Shown: positions 6,643 to 16,360, numbered from the stretch's first letter. The stretch: 64,000 nt of DNA from Nocardia sp. NBC_01329 (GCF_035956715.1 NZ_CP108381.1:6294001-6358000); one strand, 5' to 3'. Notes: a model not told the origin generated them from the sequence alone. Program-made: numbers and translations.

Positions 6643-7707
6643 GTGGCCGATACATCTCGGCGCGCCCTGCGCCTGCTGTCGCTGCTCGCCACTCGTCGGC
6701 GGTGGTCGCTCGGTGAGCTCGCCGCCCGGCTCGAGGTCAGCGAGCGAACCGTCCGGCGGGATATCGAAACGTTGCGCATGCTCGACTATCCGGTCGTGAC
6801 GCTGCACGGCCCGGCCGGCGGCTATCGCCTCGGTGCTGGGCATACGCTGCCGCCGCTGTTGTTCGACGACGAGCAGGCACTGGCGGTCGCGGTGGCTCTA
6901 CAGACCGCTCCGAACACCGTGTTCGGCCTCGGCGAGGACACCGCGCGGGCCCTGGACACCCTCGAACAGGTCATGCCGGCCAGATTGCGGGCGGCGGTGG
7001 AAACGCTGCGGCTCACCAGGCTTCAGAACTACTGGGAGTTTCCGGCGCCGCCCATCGATGTGGCCGCATTGCAGATCGCGGGCAGTGCGGTACACCGCCA
7101 TCAAATCCTCGTCATCGAGACGCTCGACGTCGACGGCACCCGACCGGCCCCCGGCACAGCGGGGTTCACTCCGGCCCGTCGCTTCGAACCGCATCACCTG
7201 GTGGTCTGGGCGGGCCGGTGGTACCTGGTCGGCTACCACCACACCGAGGACGCCTGGCGCGTCCATCGCCTCGACCGTCTCTACCTACATCCGCCCACCG
7301 GCATCCAGTTCACGCCGAGACAACTACCCGGCGGCGATATCGCCCGCTTCGTCATGACCACCCACGACCGCGGCGATACGCCGGCTACCTGGGAGTGCAC
7401 CGGGAGTGCGCGGCTGAACCTCGCGGCCGCGACGGTCGCGCGCTGGGCGCCGGGCGGATCGGTTGTCGAGCACCTCGATCCCGATCACTGCCGCCTCACC
7501 ATCGGCGCGTGGTCTTGGGCCGGTGTCGCGGGACTACTCGCCACCTTCGATACCGATATCACGGAAGTGGAGCCGCGGGAACTGGCGGACGCCTGCCGCA
7601 GGCTCGTGCACCGGTGGCAGGCTGTGGCCGACGGTGAGATCGAACCGGCGGGGGCACCGGCCGATCACGTGGACGAACGGTCGGCGACCACGCCGGCCTC
7701 CAGCTGA
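6643..7707 (+). CDS. HTH-WYL domain transcriptional regulator (YafY/PafBC-like)
   Basis: The 354-residue protein starts with a DeoR/HTH_11-type winged helix (LLATRRRWSLGELAARLEVS, ERTVRRDIETL). It continues with the WYL domain at residues ~135-220 (FEPHHLVVWAGRWYLVGYHH, DAWRVHRLDR) and a C-terminal WCX-like extension. WYL domains bind nucleic acid or small ligands and often act as effector-sensing modules. The GTG at 6643 is the only start that keeps the HTH intact. Divergence from the FAD monooxygenase suggests it controls that gene. Confidence 0.85.
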   Translation: MADTSRRALRLLSLLATRRRWSLGELAARLEVSERTVRRDIETLRMLDYPVVTLHGPAGGYRLGAGHTLPPLLFDDEQALAVAVALQTAPNTVFGLGEDTARALDTLEQVMPARLRAAVETLRLTRLQNYWEFPAPPIDVAALQIAGSAVHRHQILVIETLDVDGTRPAPGTAGFTPARRFEPHHLVVWAGRWYLVGYHHTEDAWRVHRLDRLYLHPPTGIQFTPRQLPGGDIARFVMTTHDRGDTPATWECTGSARLNLAAATVARWAPGGSVVEHLDPDHCRLTIGAWSWAGVAGLLATFDTDITEVEPRELADACRRLVHRWQAVADGEIEPAGAPADHVDERSATTPASS

Positions 7708-7741
7708 CTGCGATCGCGCGAACGGGACTCGCAGCCGTGGA

Positions 7742-9748
7742 TCAGGATTCGCGGGCCGCCTGCAACAGTGCGTTGGCGAACTTGACCATCTGGGCCGGCC
7801 CGCCATACCAGGCGGTGACCGCCGAGAGGACCGCTGCGCGAGCCTCGCGTGCGGCGCGGGCCACCTCGGCGGCCGATACCTCGCCTGTCTCCGCCTGTCC
7901 TGCCAGGACTTCGAGATCATCGCTTGCGGTGAGCAAACGCATGATGAGGTGGATGTCTATATCGGCGCCTTCCTCGCTGCGGCTGTGCCGGGAGGCGGTG
8001 TCGTCCACCGGCGCCGGGCGCAGCTCCGGCAGCGGGTCCGGGTCCGGGTCCGGGTCCGGAGCCGGGAGTTCCGGCTCTGACAGGTCCGGCAGGGTGGGCC
8101 CCGTGGCCTCGGCGGCCTCGCGGGCCCGCCGCGAACGCCGCGTTTCGAGGGGTGGGCGCGCATCGGCGTCGTCGGTGCGCGTATCGGAGAAGCTCTCGCT
8201 CGTATCGTCGGGTACCAGGGTCAGCGGTGAGAGTACGGAGCTCTCGACCGCGGCTTCCGCTTCCTCGGGTTCGTCGGAATCCGAGTGCCGGGAAGGGCCG
8301 GGATCGGATTCCAGGATCCGGTTCAGTATCTCGGCCACCGGGCCCGCACCGGATTCGTCGACGGTATCGATACGGTGCGCGGGTTCGGGGTCCAGCAGTC
8401 GGTCGAGGATCGGGGTGCTGTCACCCGGTGGAGCCAGCCGCGGGGGAGCGACGGTGTGGGCCCCCGCATCGTCGGCGGGCGCGGTATCCGGTGCCGGGGC
8501 CGCGATTCGCAGCGCGGCGGGCTGCTCGCCGCGAGAACCGGAACGGTCGTCGTCGGGGTTGTACCGGAGTGCGCCGCGCGGCAGCCGGCGCGGCGCCGGA
8601 AGCTCGTTGTCGAGGCTCTCGGCACCCGTGGCGGTATGTGCTGTTTCCGGCTCGCTTCCGGTGTCGGTGCGGGCCTCGTGCGCGTTCGCGGACACGGGCG
8701 CGTCCGCACTCGGAGCAGGGGCGTGCCGGGCCGCCGAACGCGGCAGGCGCCGGGCGGTGATCGAAGCGGCAGCGGGCTCCTCGTCGGTTCCCGGCGCAGA
8801 TGCGGTGTGGGTCCGCGGGCTACGGCTGGGCAGTCCACGCGACGGGAGCTCCGGCCGGACGGCGAGATCATCGTCGACGGTTTCGGATTCCCGTTGGTCA
8901 CTCGGAATCGCGGGCAGCTCATAAGGGTCGGAGACGCTCACCGCGGCGCTCTCCGCCGGCTCGGTAGTGTGCTGATCCTCGAACGGATTGAACGTCTCGG
9001 CGGATTCCGCGGATTCGGTCAGATCGACCTTGCGGCGGCGCCCACCGGATTCCAAAGGATGGGGAGCCGGCTCTTCCCCGATGGAGCTGAGCCAGCTCGG
9101 CAGCGACCCGGCGTCCGGAGACGACCCGTAGGAGTCGGCAGGCCCCGGTGCGGCCTCCGGGTCGACCGGATAGGCGAAAGCCGCGCCCTCCGCCGTCCCC
9201 GTGGTGGGCAGCGGTTCGGGCGAATACGGTGTGCCGGGAACGGGGATACGCGCCGAGGAGGCGAGCGCGGCGGAGTGCTCGTCGGCCTGTCCCGGGCGGA
9301 TTTCCGGCCCGGCGCTGTGGCGGGTGGCGAGTGCGGCCGTATCGGGACCGTTGCGGTCGTCGGGAGGGGCGGGGAACCGTGACGGTTCCGACGGGGAACT
9401 ACTGAAGCGGGAATCCGGTTCCTGGCTACCGGATGTCATGACCCCGACAGCGGAGGCGTCACCGATCACGCCGGAGGTGTTCCAGGCGGCGAACGGGTCC
9501 AACGCCGCCGATCCGCCTGTGCTGTGCTGGTTCTGCGGGGGAGTGGACGGTGGTGCGGGGGTCCACGTGTAACCGTGATCCGGGATGGGTTCGGATCGGT
9601 TCGTGGAGCCGTTCGAACCATTCGCCGAATCGAATTCGTTCGATCCGAAGCCGGCGAAGCCCCTCGACTCGGAGTTGTGCTGTGCGCGACCGTACTCCTC
9701 CTGGCGGCCGCGACGTCCGTCTCCGAGGCTGGCATTTTCGGCATCCAT
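7742..9748 (-). CDS. Long acidic, largely disordered conserved protein
   Basis: The 668-residue protein is dominated by Ser, Pro, Ala, Asp and Glu with no recognisable fold over the first ~560 residues. Only the last ~70 residues look structured (IDIHLIMRLLTASDDLEVLA, then ARAAVLSAVTAWYGGPAQMV). A (DP)n stretch just before this comes from the tandem hexanucleotide GGGTCC at 8034-8057. There is no signal peptide or membrane segment. The architecture (long disordered arm plus short helical C-terminus) suggests a scaffold or adaptor role, but I do not recognise the family and assign no function. Confidence 0.7.
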   Translation of the reverse strand: MDAENASLGDGRRGRQEEYGRAQHNSESRGFAGFGSNEFDSANGSNGSTNRSEPIPDHGYTWTPAPPSTPPQNQHSTGGSAALDPFAAWNTSGVIGDASAVGVMTSGSQEPDSRFSSSPSEPSRFPAPPDDRNGPDTAALATRHSAGPEIRPGQADEHSAALASSARIPVPGTPYSPEPLPTTGTAEGAAFAYPVDPEAAPGPADSYGSSPDAGSLPSWLSSIGEEPAPHPLESGGRRRKVDLTESAESAETFNPFEDQHTTEPAESAAVSVSDPYELPAIPSDQRESETVDDDLAVRPELPSRGLPSRSPRTHTASAPGTDEEPAAASITARRLPRSAARHAPAPSADAPVSANAHEARTDTGSEPETAHTATGAESLDNELPAPRRLPRGALRYNPDDDRSGSRGEQPAALRIAAPAPDTAPADDAGAHTVAPPRLAPPGDSTPILDRLLDPEPAHRIDTVDESGAGPVAEILNRILESDPGPSRHSDSDEPEEAEAAVESSVLSPLTLVPDDTSESFSDTRTDDADARPPLETRRSRRAREAAEATGPTLPDLSEPELPAPDPDPDPDPLPELRPAPVDDTASRHSRSEEGADIDIHLIMRLLTASDDLEVLAGQAETGEVSAAEVARAAREARAAVLSAVTAWYGGPAQMVKFANALLQAARES
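8034..8057. repeat. Hexanucleotide tandem repeat (GGGTCC)4
   Basis: Four perfect copies of GGGTCC lie in frame inside the disordered protein and encode Asp-Pro dipeptides. Such tracts can change length by slippage without breaking the frame. Confidence 0.8.
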
Positions 9749-10069
9749 GAGCCCATTCTTACCCGCCGGGGGGGACTACGTTCTAGTGTGCAAAGCCCAT
9801 GAATGCCGCGGGGACCACCCGCGGTGATCGAGATTACATCCCGCCCGCCGCGACCGCGCGCGCGGATCCGTATCCGGGGCACCCGGATACGGAGCTCTGA
9901 CGTGCCCCGACGGCGAGATACGCGGGGATCGGTGGTGATCGGTTCATCCGGCCGCCCTGTCCGGTGGGCTTTGTCGGGGCCCCTCGAAATTTTCCCGGTG
10001 GTGTCGATGGCGCAAATGAGCCCGACCGCCCGTCCCGTCCGGCGGGTGGTGTTTTCGGGACGGTCCGCG
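9749..10069. other. Intergenic region without a recognised gene
   Basis: These 321 bp lie upstream of the disordered-protein gene and downstream of the SPW gene. I see no convincing coding frame, RNA gene or repeat. They presumably hold the promoter for the gene ending at 7742. Confidence 0.5.
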
Positions 10070-10426
10070 TCAGTGGTGCGGTGCCGCCCTGTGCATCCGG
10101 CCGGCGACCGCCGGCAGCGCCGCCACGGCGATCACGACGGTGACGATCCCGACCACCCAGGACGTCCACGACGCCCCGCTGTAGCTGGTGTAGTCCATGG
10201 CCCACGGTGCGATGAACAGCAGTGCGCCGAACAACGCCATCGCGTAGTCGGTTGCCGCCATCGCGGGCCGGTACATCTGAGCGAGTCCGGTCAGTGCGAT
10301 GAGCGCGCCGAGCACGATCATCGTCCACACCGCGCGGTCGTTGGTCGCTACCCAGATCGGTGACAGAGCGGTGAAGACGCCGAGCACTACGGCCAGGAAA
10401 TCCTGAGTCCGGCTTTCTGTGAACAT
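10070..10426 (-). CDS. SPW-repeat integral membrane protein
   Basis: The chosen ATG (MFTESRTQDFLAVVLGVF) has GGAGG five bases upstream. The 118-residue product has four predicted membrane helices arranged as two repeats. Each repeat begins with a small-Pro-Trp turn (FTALSPIWVATND and FIAPWAMDYTS), the signature of the SPW family. The molecular function of this family is not established. It is a single gene with no obvious operon partner. Confidence 0.8.
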   Translation of the reverse strand: MFTESRTQDFLAVVLGVFTALSPIWVATNDRAVWTMIVLGALIALTGLAQMYRPAMAATDYAMALFGALLFIAPWAMDYTSYSGASWTSWVVGIVTVVIAVAALPAVAGRMHRAAPHH

Positions 10427-10593
10427 GGTGGCCTCCCTAAGACTGAAAACAGGTCCGTTGACAGGGCCTGACCTCGGTATAGCCGTCCTACAGTGACCGC
10501 TCGGTATCGCGACGGACACGATTGCGCGGCGAATCGATGGGCAAACGGCGCGCTTCCGCCACGGAGCCGGGCGAGTCGGGTGGACCCCGCCTT

Positions 10594-10615
10594 CGCTTCG
10601 GCCGTGCGCGAAGCG
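10594..10615. repeat. Short dyad in the SPW/ferredoxin-reductase gap
   Basis: CGCTTCG (10594-10600) and CGAAGCG (10609-10615) are separated by 8 bp. The surrounding sequence (CGCTTCG-rich, then GCTGCGCTTG) resembles the loop of the larger inverted repeat at 53.7 kb and may be a dispersed genomic repeat. Nothing else is seen in the 10427-10713 gap apart from ACAGA-TT-TCTGT at 10656-10667. Confidence 0.4.
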
Positions 10616-10713
10616 CGGATGGGCTACGCCCGCTGCGCTTGTTAGGGTGAGCTACACAGATTTCTGTAACCTGTTCCAGGCGCGGCGCCGGGCGCCGCGG
10701 GAGGGAGTTCGGT

Positions 10714-11913
10714 ATGTCCGCGCCGATCGTGATCACCGGTGCCGGCCTGGCCGGGTTGCGCACCGCCGAGGAGTTGCGCCGCGCGGGGTACGAGGGCGAA
10801 CTGGTGCTGCTCGGGGAGGAGCGGCACGCGCCCTACGATCGCCCCCCGCTGTCCAAGCAGTTCGTTCGCGGTGAAACCACCGCGACTCCGCTGCGGCCGG
10901 ACGAGTTCTACGACGAGAAGAAGATCGACCTGCGGCTGGGTACTGCCGCGGTCGGGGTGGACACGGCCGCCAAACAGGTGCGGCTCGCCGACGGTTCCGC
11001 AGTGGCCTACGAGCATCTCGTCATCGCTACCGGATTGCGGCCCCGGCTGCTACCCGGCGCAGACGAGGTCGGCGGGGTCCACGTCCTGCGCAGTCACGAC
11101 GACGCGGTCGCGATCCGGGCGGGAGTCGGTGCGACGAACGCGGCCCTGGTGATCGGCGCCGGGTTCATCGGCTGTGAACTGGCCGCCAGCCTGCGGGCGC
11201 AGAACGTGCCCGTGGTGCTGGTGGAGCCGCAGCCCGCGCCGCTGGCCGGGGTGCTCGGCGCGGAACTCGGTGAACTGGTGGCCCGGCTGCACCGGGCCGA
11301 AGGTGTCGATCTGCGTTGCGGCGTCGGTGTCGACGAACTGCTGGCCGATCCGGCCGGGCGAGTGCGTGGGGCCCGGCTGGCGGACGGGTCGGAGGTGACC
11401 GCCGATCTCGTGGTATCCGGTATCGGCTCCTATCCGGTGACCGACTGGCTGGCCGGATCCGGTATCGAGCTGGCCGAGCCGGCGGCCGGTGGTGGCGTAT
11501 TCGCCGACGAGGCGGGGCGGACCAGCGTGCCCGGGGTCTGGGCGGTCGGTGATGTCGCGGCCTGGCGGACCCCCACCGGTGAACATCGCCGGATCGAGCA
11601 CTGGACCAATGCTGGTGAGCAGGCCAAGTTGCTGACCTGCGCGCTCCTCGGAGTGGAAGCGCCGAGTATCCCGCAGGTTCCGTACTTCTGGAGCGACCAG
11701 TACGACCTGAAACTCCAAGCTCTGGGCACCCCGCGGGCGACAGACGATATCCGGATCCTTGCCGACGACGGTCGTAAGTTCCTTGCCTACTACTTCCGTG
11801 AGGGGCGGCTGGCCGGGGTGGTCGGTGCCGGGATGACCGGTCAGGTGATGAAGATGCGCGCGAAGATCGCCGCTGCCGCCCCGGTGGAGGAATTGCTCGG
11901 CGCGACTCAATAA
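10714..11913 (+). CDS. Ferredoxin/rubredoxin reductase-type FAD/NAD oxidoreductase
   Basis: The start ATG follows GGGAGGGAG. The 399-residue protein has two Rossmann fingerprints, GAGLAGLRTAEELRRAGYEG near the N-terminus (FAD) and GAGFIGCELAASL at ~145-160 (NAD), then VWAVGDVAAW (FAD contact) and a reductase C-terminal domain. The length and order match single-component ferredoxin reductases that feed P450s or Rieske oxygenases. In M. tuberculosis a homologous reductase (Rv0688) lies between tuf and the mft genes, as here. The next gene begins 9 bp downstream and is probably co-transcribed. Confidence 0.87.
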   Translation: MSAPIVITGAGLAGLRTAEELRRAGYEGELVLLGEERHAPYDRPPLSKQFVRGETTATPLRPDEFYDEKKIDLRLGTAAVGVDTAAKQVRLADGSAVAYEHLVIATGLRPRLLPGADEVGGVHVLRSHDDAVAIRAGVGATNAALVIGAGFIGCELAASLRAQNVPVVLVEPQPAPLAGVLGAELGELVARLHRAEGVDLRCGVGVDELLADPAGRVRGARLADGSEVTADLVVSGIGSYPVTDWLAGSGIELAEPAAGGGVFADEAGRTSVPGVWAVGDVAAWRTPTGEHRRIEHWTNAGEQAKLLTCALLGVEAPSIPQVPYFWSDQYDLKLQALGTPRATDDIRILADDGRKFLAYYFREGRLAGVVGAGMTGQVMKMRAKIAAAAPVEELLGATQ

Positions 11914-11922
11914 CCTGTTGGG

Positions 11923-12681
11923 GTGATCGTCGCGCTCATCGATTCGGGTTTCGGGCTACTGCCCACCGCGGCGTGGCTGCGCAAGCTGCGTCCCGATGTG
12001 GACCTGCTGTTGCAGCTGGATCCGGCAGGGGCGCCGTGGGGCCCGAAACCACAGGACTGGGTGGTCGATCGGGTGGTCTCGGCCGCCCGTACCGCGCGCG
12101 ACCTGGGTGCCGAGGTGGTGGTGCTGCCCTGTAACACCGCCAGCGTGACCGCCCTCGACCACGTCCGCGCCGATCTGGGTGCCGGGGTGCCGGTGGTGGG
12201 TACCGTTCCGGCGATCAAACCGGCCGCCGCGGCCTGCCGGTCGGTGGCGGTATGGGCGACGGCGGCGACCACGGCCAGCCCGTACCAGGCCGATCTGATC
12301 GCCCGGTTCGGCGGGGCGGCGAAGGTGACGGGAGTGGCCTGTCACGGGCTCGCCGAAGCGGTGGATCGCGGGGATATGGCCGGGGTGCGTGCGGCGGTGG
12401 CGGACGCGGCGGCCCGTACTCCTGCCGATGTCGAGGGTGTGGTGCTCGGCTGCACCCACTACCCGCTGATCGTGGACACCATCGTCGCCGCGCTACCCGA
12501 CGGTGTCCGGCTCTTCGACAGCGCACAGGCTGTGGCCGCGCAGACGGTCCGGCGGATGGAGGCGCTGGGAGGCCCGTCGACCGGTGACGGGACCGTGCGG
12601 GTGTATCTGAGCGGTCACCCCGGGGAGCTGCCCCCCGGGGCTGCCGCGTACGAATCCGGACGCCTCCTGGGGGCCGGGTAG
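11923..12681 (+). CDS. Aspartate/glutamate racemase-fold protein
   Basis: The 252-residue product has both catalytic cysteine motifs of the MurI/aspartate racemase superfamily: LPCNTASVTAL (first Cys) and VLGCTHYPLIVDT (second Cys), with an N-terminal IDSGFGLLP loop. It starts at a GTG 9 bp after the ferredoxin reductase stop. It is shorter and more divergent than a typical MurI, so a cell-wall role should not be assumed. A secondary amino-acid racemase is possible. The call is at superfamily level only. Confidence 0.75.
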   Translation: MIVALIDSGFGLLPTAAWLRKLRPDVDLLLQLDPAGAPWGPKPQDWVVDRVVSAARTARDLGAEVVVLPCNTASVTALDHVRADLGAGVPVVGTVPAIKPAAAACRSVAVWATAATTASPYQADLIARFGGAAKVTGVACHGLAEAVDRGDMAGVRAAVADAAARTPADVEGVVLGCTHYPLIVDTIVAALPDGVRLFDSAQAVAAQTVRRMEALGGPSTGDGTVRVYLSGHPGELPPGAAAYESGRLLGAG

Positions 12682-12766
12682 GAGCCCGGACCGGCGTGGT
12701 GCTCATCCGCGACAGGTGCCGGGACCCCTGGCCGGTACGGGCCCGGTGCTGATCGCCGGAAGCGGA

Positions 12767-13651
12767 TCAGTCGATACCGAAGGAGCCGATGATGGTTTCG
12801 GCGACCTGGTCGACGGTGCTGCGGACCACAGGTTGCCGCACGATCCAGGTCTGCATGGTGATCGGCGGATCGACCAGCCGCCGCCATTCCCAGCCGGGCA
12901 GCAGCCGCCCCGCGGTGGTCCGGCTCAGGATCGCCGCACTCGCACCGGTAGCGCGTAGGCAGGCTCGCGCGTTCTCGGTGTAGTTGGCGAAATGCCACCG
13001 CGGTGCGATACCGGCTTCGTGAGCCGCGGAGACGAGCCGGTCGTGCCCGATCGGGACCTGGTCGCGGGCGTGGGCGAGAACATCCATCCCGTCGAGGGCG
13101 CGCAGCGGGCAGGTGGTGCCGGTGAACTCGGACTCCAGCCGGGGACCGACGACGAGGCCGAACGGTTCTTCCAGCACGCGGTGCCGGACGAGGTCTCCTG
13201 TCGGCGGTTCATGCACGAAAGCTATATCCAGGCGCCCGGCTCGCAGGTGCTGGAGCTGGACGGTGCTGATCGCGTCGGTCAGCGAAAGGTATGCCTGCGG
13301 GACCGCCACCCGCACGGTGTCGATCAGTTGCTCGAGCCACGTGGGTGGTAGGCCCGGAGCCAGCCCGATCTGCACGATCTCCCGGACCGGTCCCGCCTCG
13401 CGGGCGGCATCCTTGGCGGTGTCGGCGTAGCGGAGCAGAGTGAGGACATGCTGGTAAAGGGCGGTCCCGGCGGGGGTCGGCACGATACCGGCCGGAACCC
13501 GTTCGAAAAGCGGTACCCCGCATTCGCGTTCCAGCTGCTGGATCCGGCGCGTCAGGGCCGGTTGCGAGATCAGCAGGGCCTTGGCCGCCGCGGACAGCGA
13601 GCCGCGATCGAAGACCTCGACGAAATACCGTAGCTGCCGTAGCTCCACCAT
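12767..13651 (-). CDS. LysR family transcriptional regulator
   Basis: The start is the ATG of MVELRQLRYFVEVFDRGSLS; an ATG three codons upstream is also possible because GGGAG falls between them. The N-terminal winged helix (AAAKALLISQPALTRRIQQL) is the standard LysR DNA-binding domain, followed by a substrate-binding domain, giving 294 residues. It is divergent from an MFS transporter gene at 13817 and probably controls it and the following oxidoreductase in response to a small-molecule inducer. Confidence 0.87.
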   Translation of the reverse strand: MVELRQLRYFVEVFDRGSLSAAAKALLISQPALTRRIQQLERECGVPLFERVPAGIVPTPAGTALYQHVLTLLRYADTAKDAAREAGPVREIVQIGLAPGLPPTWLEQLIDTVRVAVPQAYLSLTDAISTVQLQHLRAGRLDIAFVHEPPTGDLVRHRVLEEPFGLVVGPRLESEFTGTTCPLRALDGMDVLAHARDQVPIGHDRLVSAAHEAGIAPRWHFANYTENARACLRATGASAAILSRTTAGRLLPGWEWRRLVDPPITMQTWIVRQPVVRSTVDQVAETIIGSFGID

Positions 13652-13664
13652 TGCTCCCATTTCG

Positions 13665-13680
13665 CATACCGATCGATATG
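13665..13680. promoter_or_regulatory. Candidate LysR-type site
   Basis: CATACCGATCGATATG is an imperfect palindrome in the LysR-MFS divergent gap. It contains the T-N11-A type spacing common to LysR sites and lies 14 bp upstream of the LysR start. Confidence 0.4.
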
Positions 13681-13816
13681 CCATAACTTCAGGACATACC
13701 CGGGCCATCCAAGTGGCATTGGATCACGAGCCGCTCACGCGGTTGCATTGTGGTGGGAACCACAGCTGCCGCCCAACGCGGCGCCGGTGCCCCCGCTTCG
13801 CTCGAAAGGACCTCCG

Positions 13817-15088
13817 GTGACCGCGATCTCCCCCGCACCTCCCGACACCAGATATCGCTGGGTGGTACTGACTCTCTGCTGGGCCGCCTTCACGATGACC
13901 TCGGTCGACCGTGCCACCTGGGGGCCGGCGGCCGGCTCGGTCGGCGACGACCTCGGGGTGGCCGTCGCCGGCCTCGGAATCTTCGCCACCACCTATTACA
14001 TCGGGTACGTCGTCTCCAACGCGATCGGCGGTTTCATCGCCGACTGGATCGGCGCCCGGGCCACCGTCGGGGTGAGCATCCTGCTCTCCGGCGGTTTCAT
14101 GCTCGCGTTCGGCGAAGCCGACAGTCATGCGATGGGGCTGCTCTTCCAGGCGTGTATCGGATTGTGCGCGGGTGCCGAGGTCGGCGGCGGCGTCAAACTC
14201 ATCACCAGCTGGTTCGTCCCGCAGCGGCGCGGTTTCGCGATGGGTGTCTTCATGACCGCGACCTCCCTGGGCCTGGTCGTCGCGAATGCCGTGGTCCCCA
14301 GACTCATCGAATCGCACAGCTGGCGGACCTCCTACCACCTGTTCGGGCTCGTTTCGATCGTCGTCGGCGTGCTCTGCCTGATCCTGCTGCGCCCCGGCCC
14401 GCTGGTGGTCCGCGCCGATTCCGGCGCCAAACCGAACCTGCGCCCGCTGCTGCGCAATCGCGGCCTGCTGCTGCTCGCGCTGGCCGGGTTCGGTGCGCTG
14501 TGGGGTACCTACGGATTCATCACCTGGTCGAACCTGCTGATGGTCAAGGGAGTCGGTATCGATCCGGTCCAGGCGGGCACCGTCGTGGTCATCTTCGGCG
14601 CCGTCGCGGTCTTCTCCAAGCCATTGATCGGCCTGCTGGGTGATGCCCTCGGGCTGAGCCGCCGGCGGCTGACGATCGCGATCCTGGTGGCGTTCGTGAC
14701 CTGTCTGATCATCTTCAGTTTCGCGCACACCGCAACTCAGTTCCTCTGGATCGCGCCGTTCCTCGGTATCACGGCCTACGTCTACAGCCCGGTGATGATG
14801 GCGATGATCCCCACGCTCTCGGGCGCGGAACTGGCCGGGACGGCCACCGGCGGTGTGAACGCCTTCTGGCAGCTCGGCAGCACGATCGTGCCGGCGGTCG
14901 TCGGGCTGGTCTTCAGCGCCAGCGGTTCGTTCCAGCTGGTTTTCCTCGTCCTCGCCGCCGGCCCCTGTCTGGCGATCGTCCCCATGTACTTCATCCGCGA
15001 CGCCGACAACCGCGAATCCGTGTCCGCTGCCGTCCCCGTCCGCAGCGACCGCAATTCGCTGATCCTCGCCACCGATGGAAAGGGCTGA
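13817..15088 (+). CDS. Major facilitator superfamily transporter (ACS/OPA-like)
   Basis: The start is the GTG of MTAISPAPPDTRYRWVVL, with AAAGGA at 13805-13810. About 12 hydrophobic helices are visible. The loop between helices 2 and 3 carries FIADWIGARATVGVSILLS, a form of the MFS motif A. The 423-residue length suits a single-domain secondary transporter of organic anions or carboxylates. The next gene starts 6 bp after the stop, so transporter and FAD oxidoreductase probably form an uptake-and-oxidation operon under the divergent LysR regulator. Confidence 0.85.
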   Translation: MTAISPAPPDTRYRWVVLTLCWAAFTMTSVDRATWGPAAGSVGDDLGVAVAGLGIFATTYYIGYVVSNAIGGFIADWIGARATVGVSILLSGGFMLAFGEADSHAMGLLFQACIGLCAGAEVGGGVKLITSWFVPQRRGFAMGVFMTATSLGLVVANAVVPRLIESHSWRTSYHLFGLVSIVVGVLCLILLRPGPLVVRADSGAKPNLRPLLRNRGLLLLALAGFGALWGTYGFITWSNLLMVKGVGIDPVQAGTVVVIFGAVAVFSKPLIGLLGDALGLSRRRLTIAILVAFVTCLIIFSFAHTATQFLWIAPFLGITAYVYSPVMMAMIPTLSGAELAGTATGGVNAFWQLGSTIVPAVVGLVFSASGSFQLVFLVLAAGPCLAIVPMYFIRDADNRESVSAAVPVRSDRNSLILATDGKG

Positions 15089-15094
15089 CCCCGT

Positions 15095-16360
15095 ATGACC
15101 CCGAGCAGTACGCACTACGACGTTATCGTCGCGGGCGGCGGATCGGCCGGTATCGCGGCGGCGGTGGGTGCCGCCCGTACCGGAGCGCGCACCTTGTTGA
15201 TCGAGCGCGGTCCTTGTCTGGGCGGTGCGGCGACACTGCGCAATGTCGTCACCTACTGCGGCCTCTACACCCGCGACGAGCAGGAACAGGTCGTCTTCGG
15301 CATCGCCGACGAGGTGGTGTCGGCACTGAAGACGCGCGGTGCGGTCAGCGCGCCGCGCCGATTCAACGCCGTCACCGTGGTCTTCGACCCGGAGAACGTG
15401 AAGGTCGTCCTCGACGAGCTCTGCCGGGACGCCGGGGTGGATATCCGCCTGCACAGCCTGCTGGTCGGGGCGCATACCGAAGGTGACAGCATCACCGCGG
15501 TCGAGGTCGCCGACCATGAGGGTGTGCACCGGTTCACCGCGGCAGCGTTCGTCGACGCGACCGGCGACGCCGATCTCGCGCATCGCGCCGGGGCCGAAGT
15601 CCGCTACGGCACCGACGGGTGGGTGCAGAACGGCAGCCTCGGCGTGCGCTTCGGCGGTATCGCGGCCGAGGCGGAGGTCACCGTGCACACCGTCGGGGAG
15701 GCCGTGCGCCGCGCCAAGGCCGCTGGGGTGGCCGGTCTGCTCGCCGAATCCGGGTTGGTCGCCCGGATGCCGGTCTCCGGCGACGTGATCATGTACCTGG
15801 TCGACGAAGGCTATGACGCCCGGTCCGCGGCCGACACCACCCGCGCCGAGATCGGTGCGCGACGGCAGGCCCAGGCATATCTGCCGGTGGTGCGGACCAT
15901 CCCCGGTGCCGAGCACGCCTATATCGTCACCACCGGTCCCGAACTCGGTACCCGCGAATCCCGCCATATCGTTACCCGGCATCGGCTGCGCGAGGCCGAT
16001 ATCCTCCGCCCGGATACCACCGAGCGCGCGATCGCGATCGGCGCCTGGCCGATGGAGTACCACCCGGGCCCGGGTATCCCGTCTACCTGGAAGTTCATCG
16101 GCGACCCCGGCTTCTATCCGATCCCGCTCGATTGTCTGCGCAGTGTCGGCACCGGCAATCTGTACGCGGCGGGGCGCACCCTGGACGGTGATCGCCAGGC
16201 CGGGGCGTCGCTGCGGGTCATGGGGACCGCGTTCGCCACCGGTCAGGCGGCAGGAGTGGCGGCCGCGCAGCAGGCTCGCACCGGCACGGTGGCCACCGCG
16301 ACGGTGCGGGCGGAGTTGCAGCGCCAGGGGGCCCGGCTCCCGGAACCGGTGCACGTCTGA
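15095..16360 (+). CDS. FAD-dependent oxidoreductase (FAD_oxidored family)
   Basis: The N-terminus YDVIVAGGGSAGIAAAVGAA is a Rossmann FAD fingerprint, followed by ARTLLIERGPCLGGAATL, typical of the PF12831-type oxidoreductases. AAFVDATGDADLAHRAGAE is the second conserved FAD-domain motif. The C-terminal NLYAAGRTLDGDRQAGASLR closes the cofactor site. The substrate is unknown. The tight coupling to the MFS gene suggests that the imported compound or a derivative is oxidised. Confidence 0.8.
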   Translation: MTPSSTHYDVIVAGGGSAGIAAAVGAARTGARTLLIERGPCLGGAATLRNVVTYCGLYTRDEQEQVVFGIADEVVSALKTRGAVSAPRRFNAVTVVFDPENVKVVLDELCRDAGVDIRLHSLLVGAHTEGDSITAVEVADHEGVHRFTAAAFVDATGDADLAHRAGAEVRYGTDGWVQNGSLGVRFGGIAAEAEVTVHTVGEAVRRAKAAGVAGLLAESGLVARMPVSGDVIMYLVDEGYDARSAADTTRAEIGARRQAQAYLPVVRTIPGAEHAYIVTTGPELGTRESRHIVTRHRLREADILRPDTTERAIAIGAWPMEYHPGPGIPSTWKFIGDPGFYPIPLDCLRSVGTGNLYAAGRTLDGDRQAGASLRVMGTAFATGQAAGVAAAQQARTGTVATATVRAELQRQGARLPEPVHV

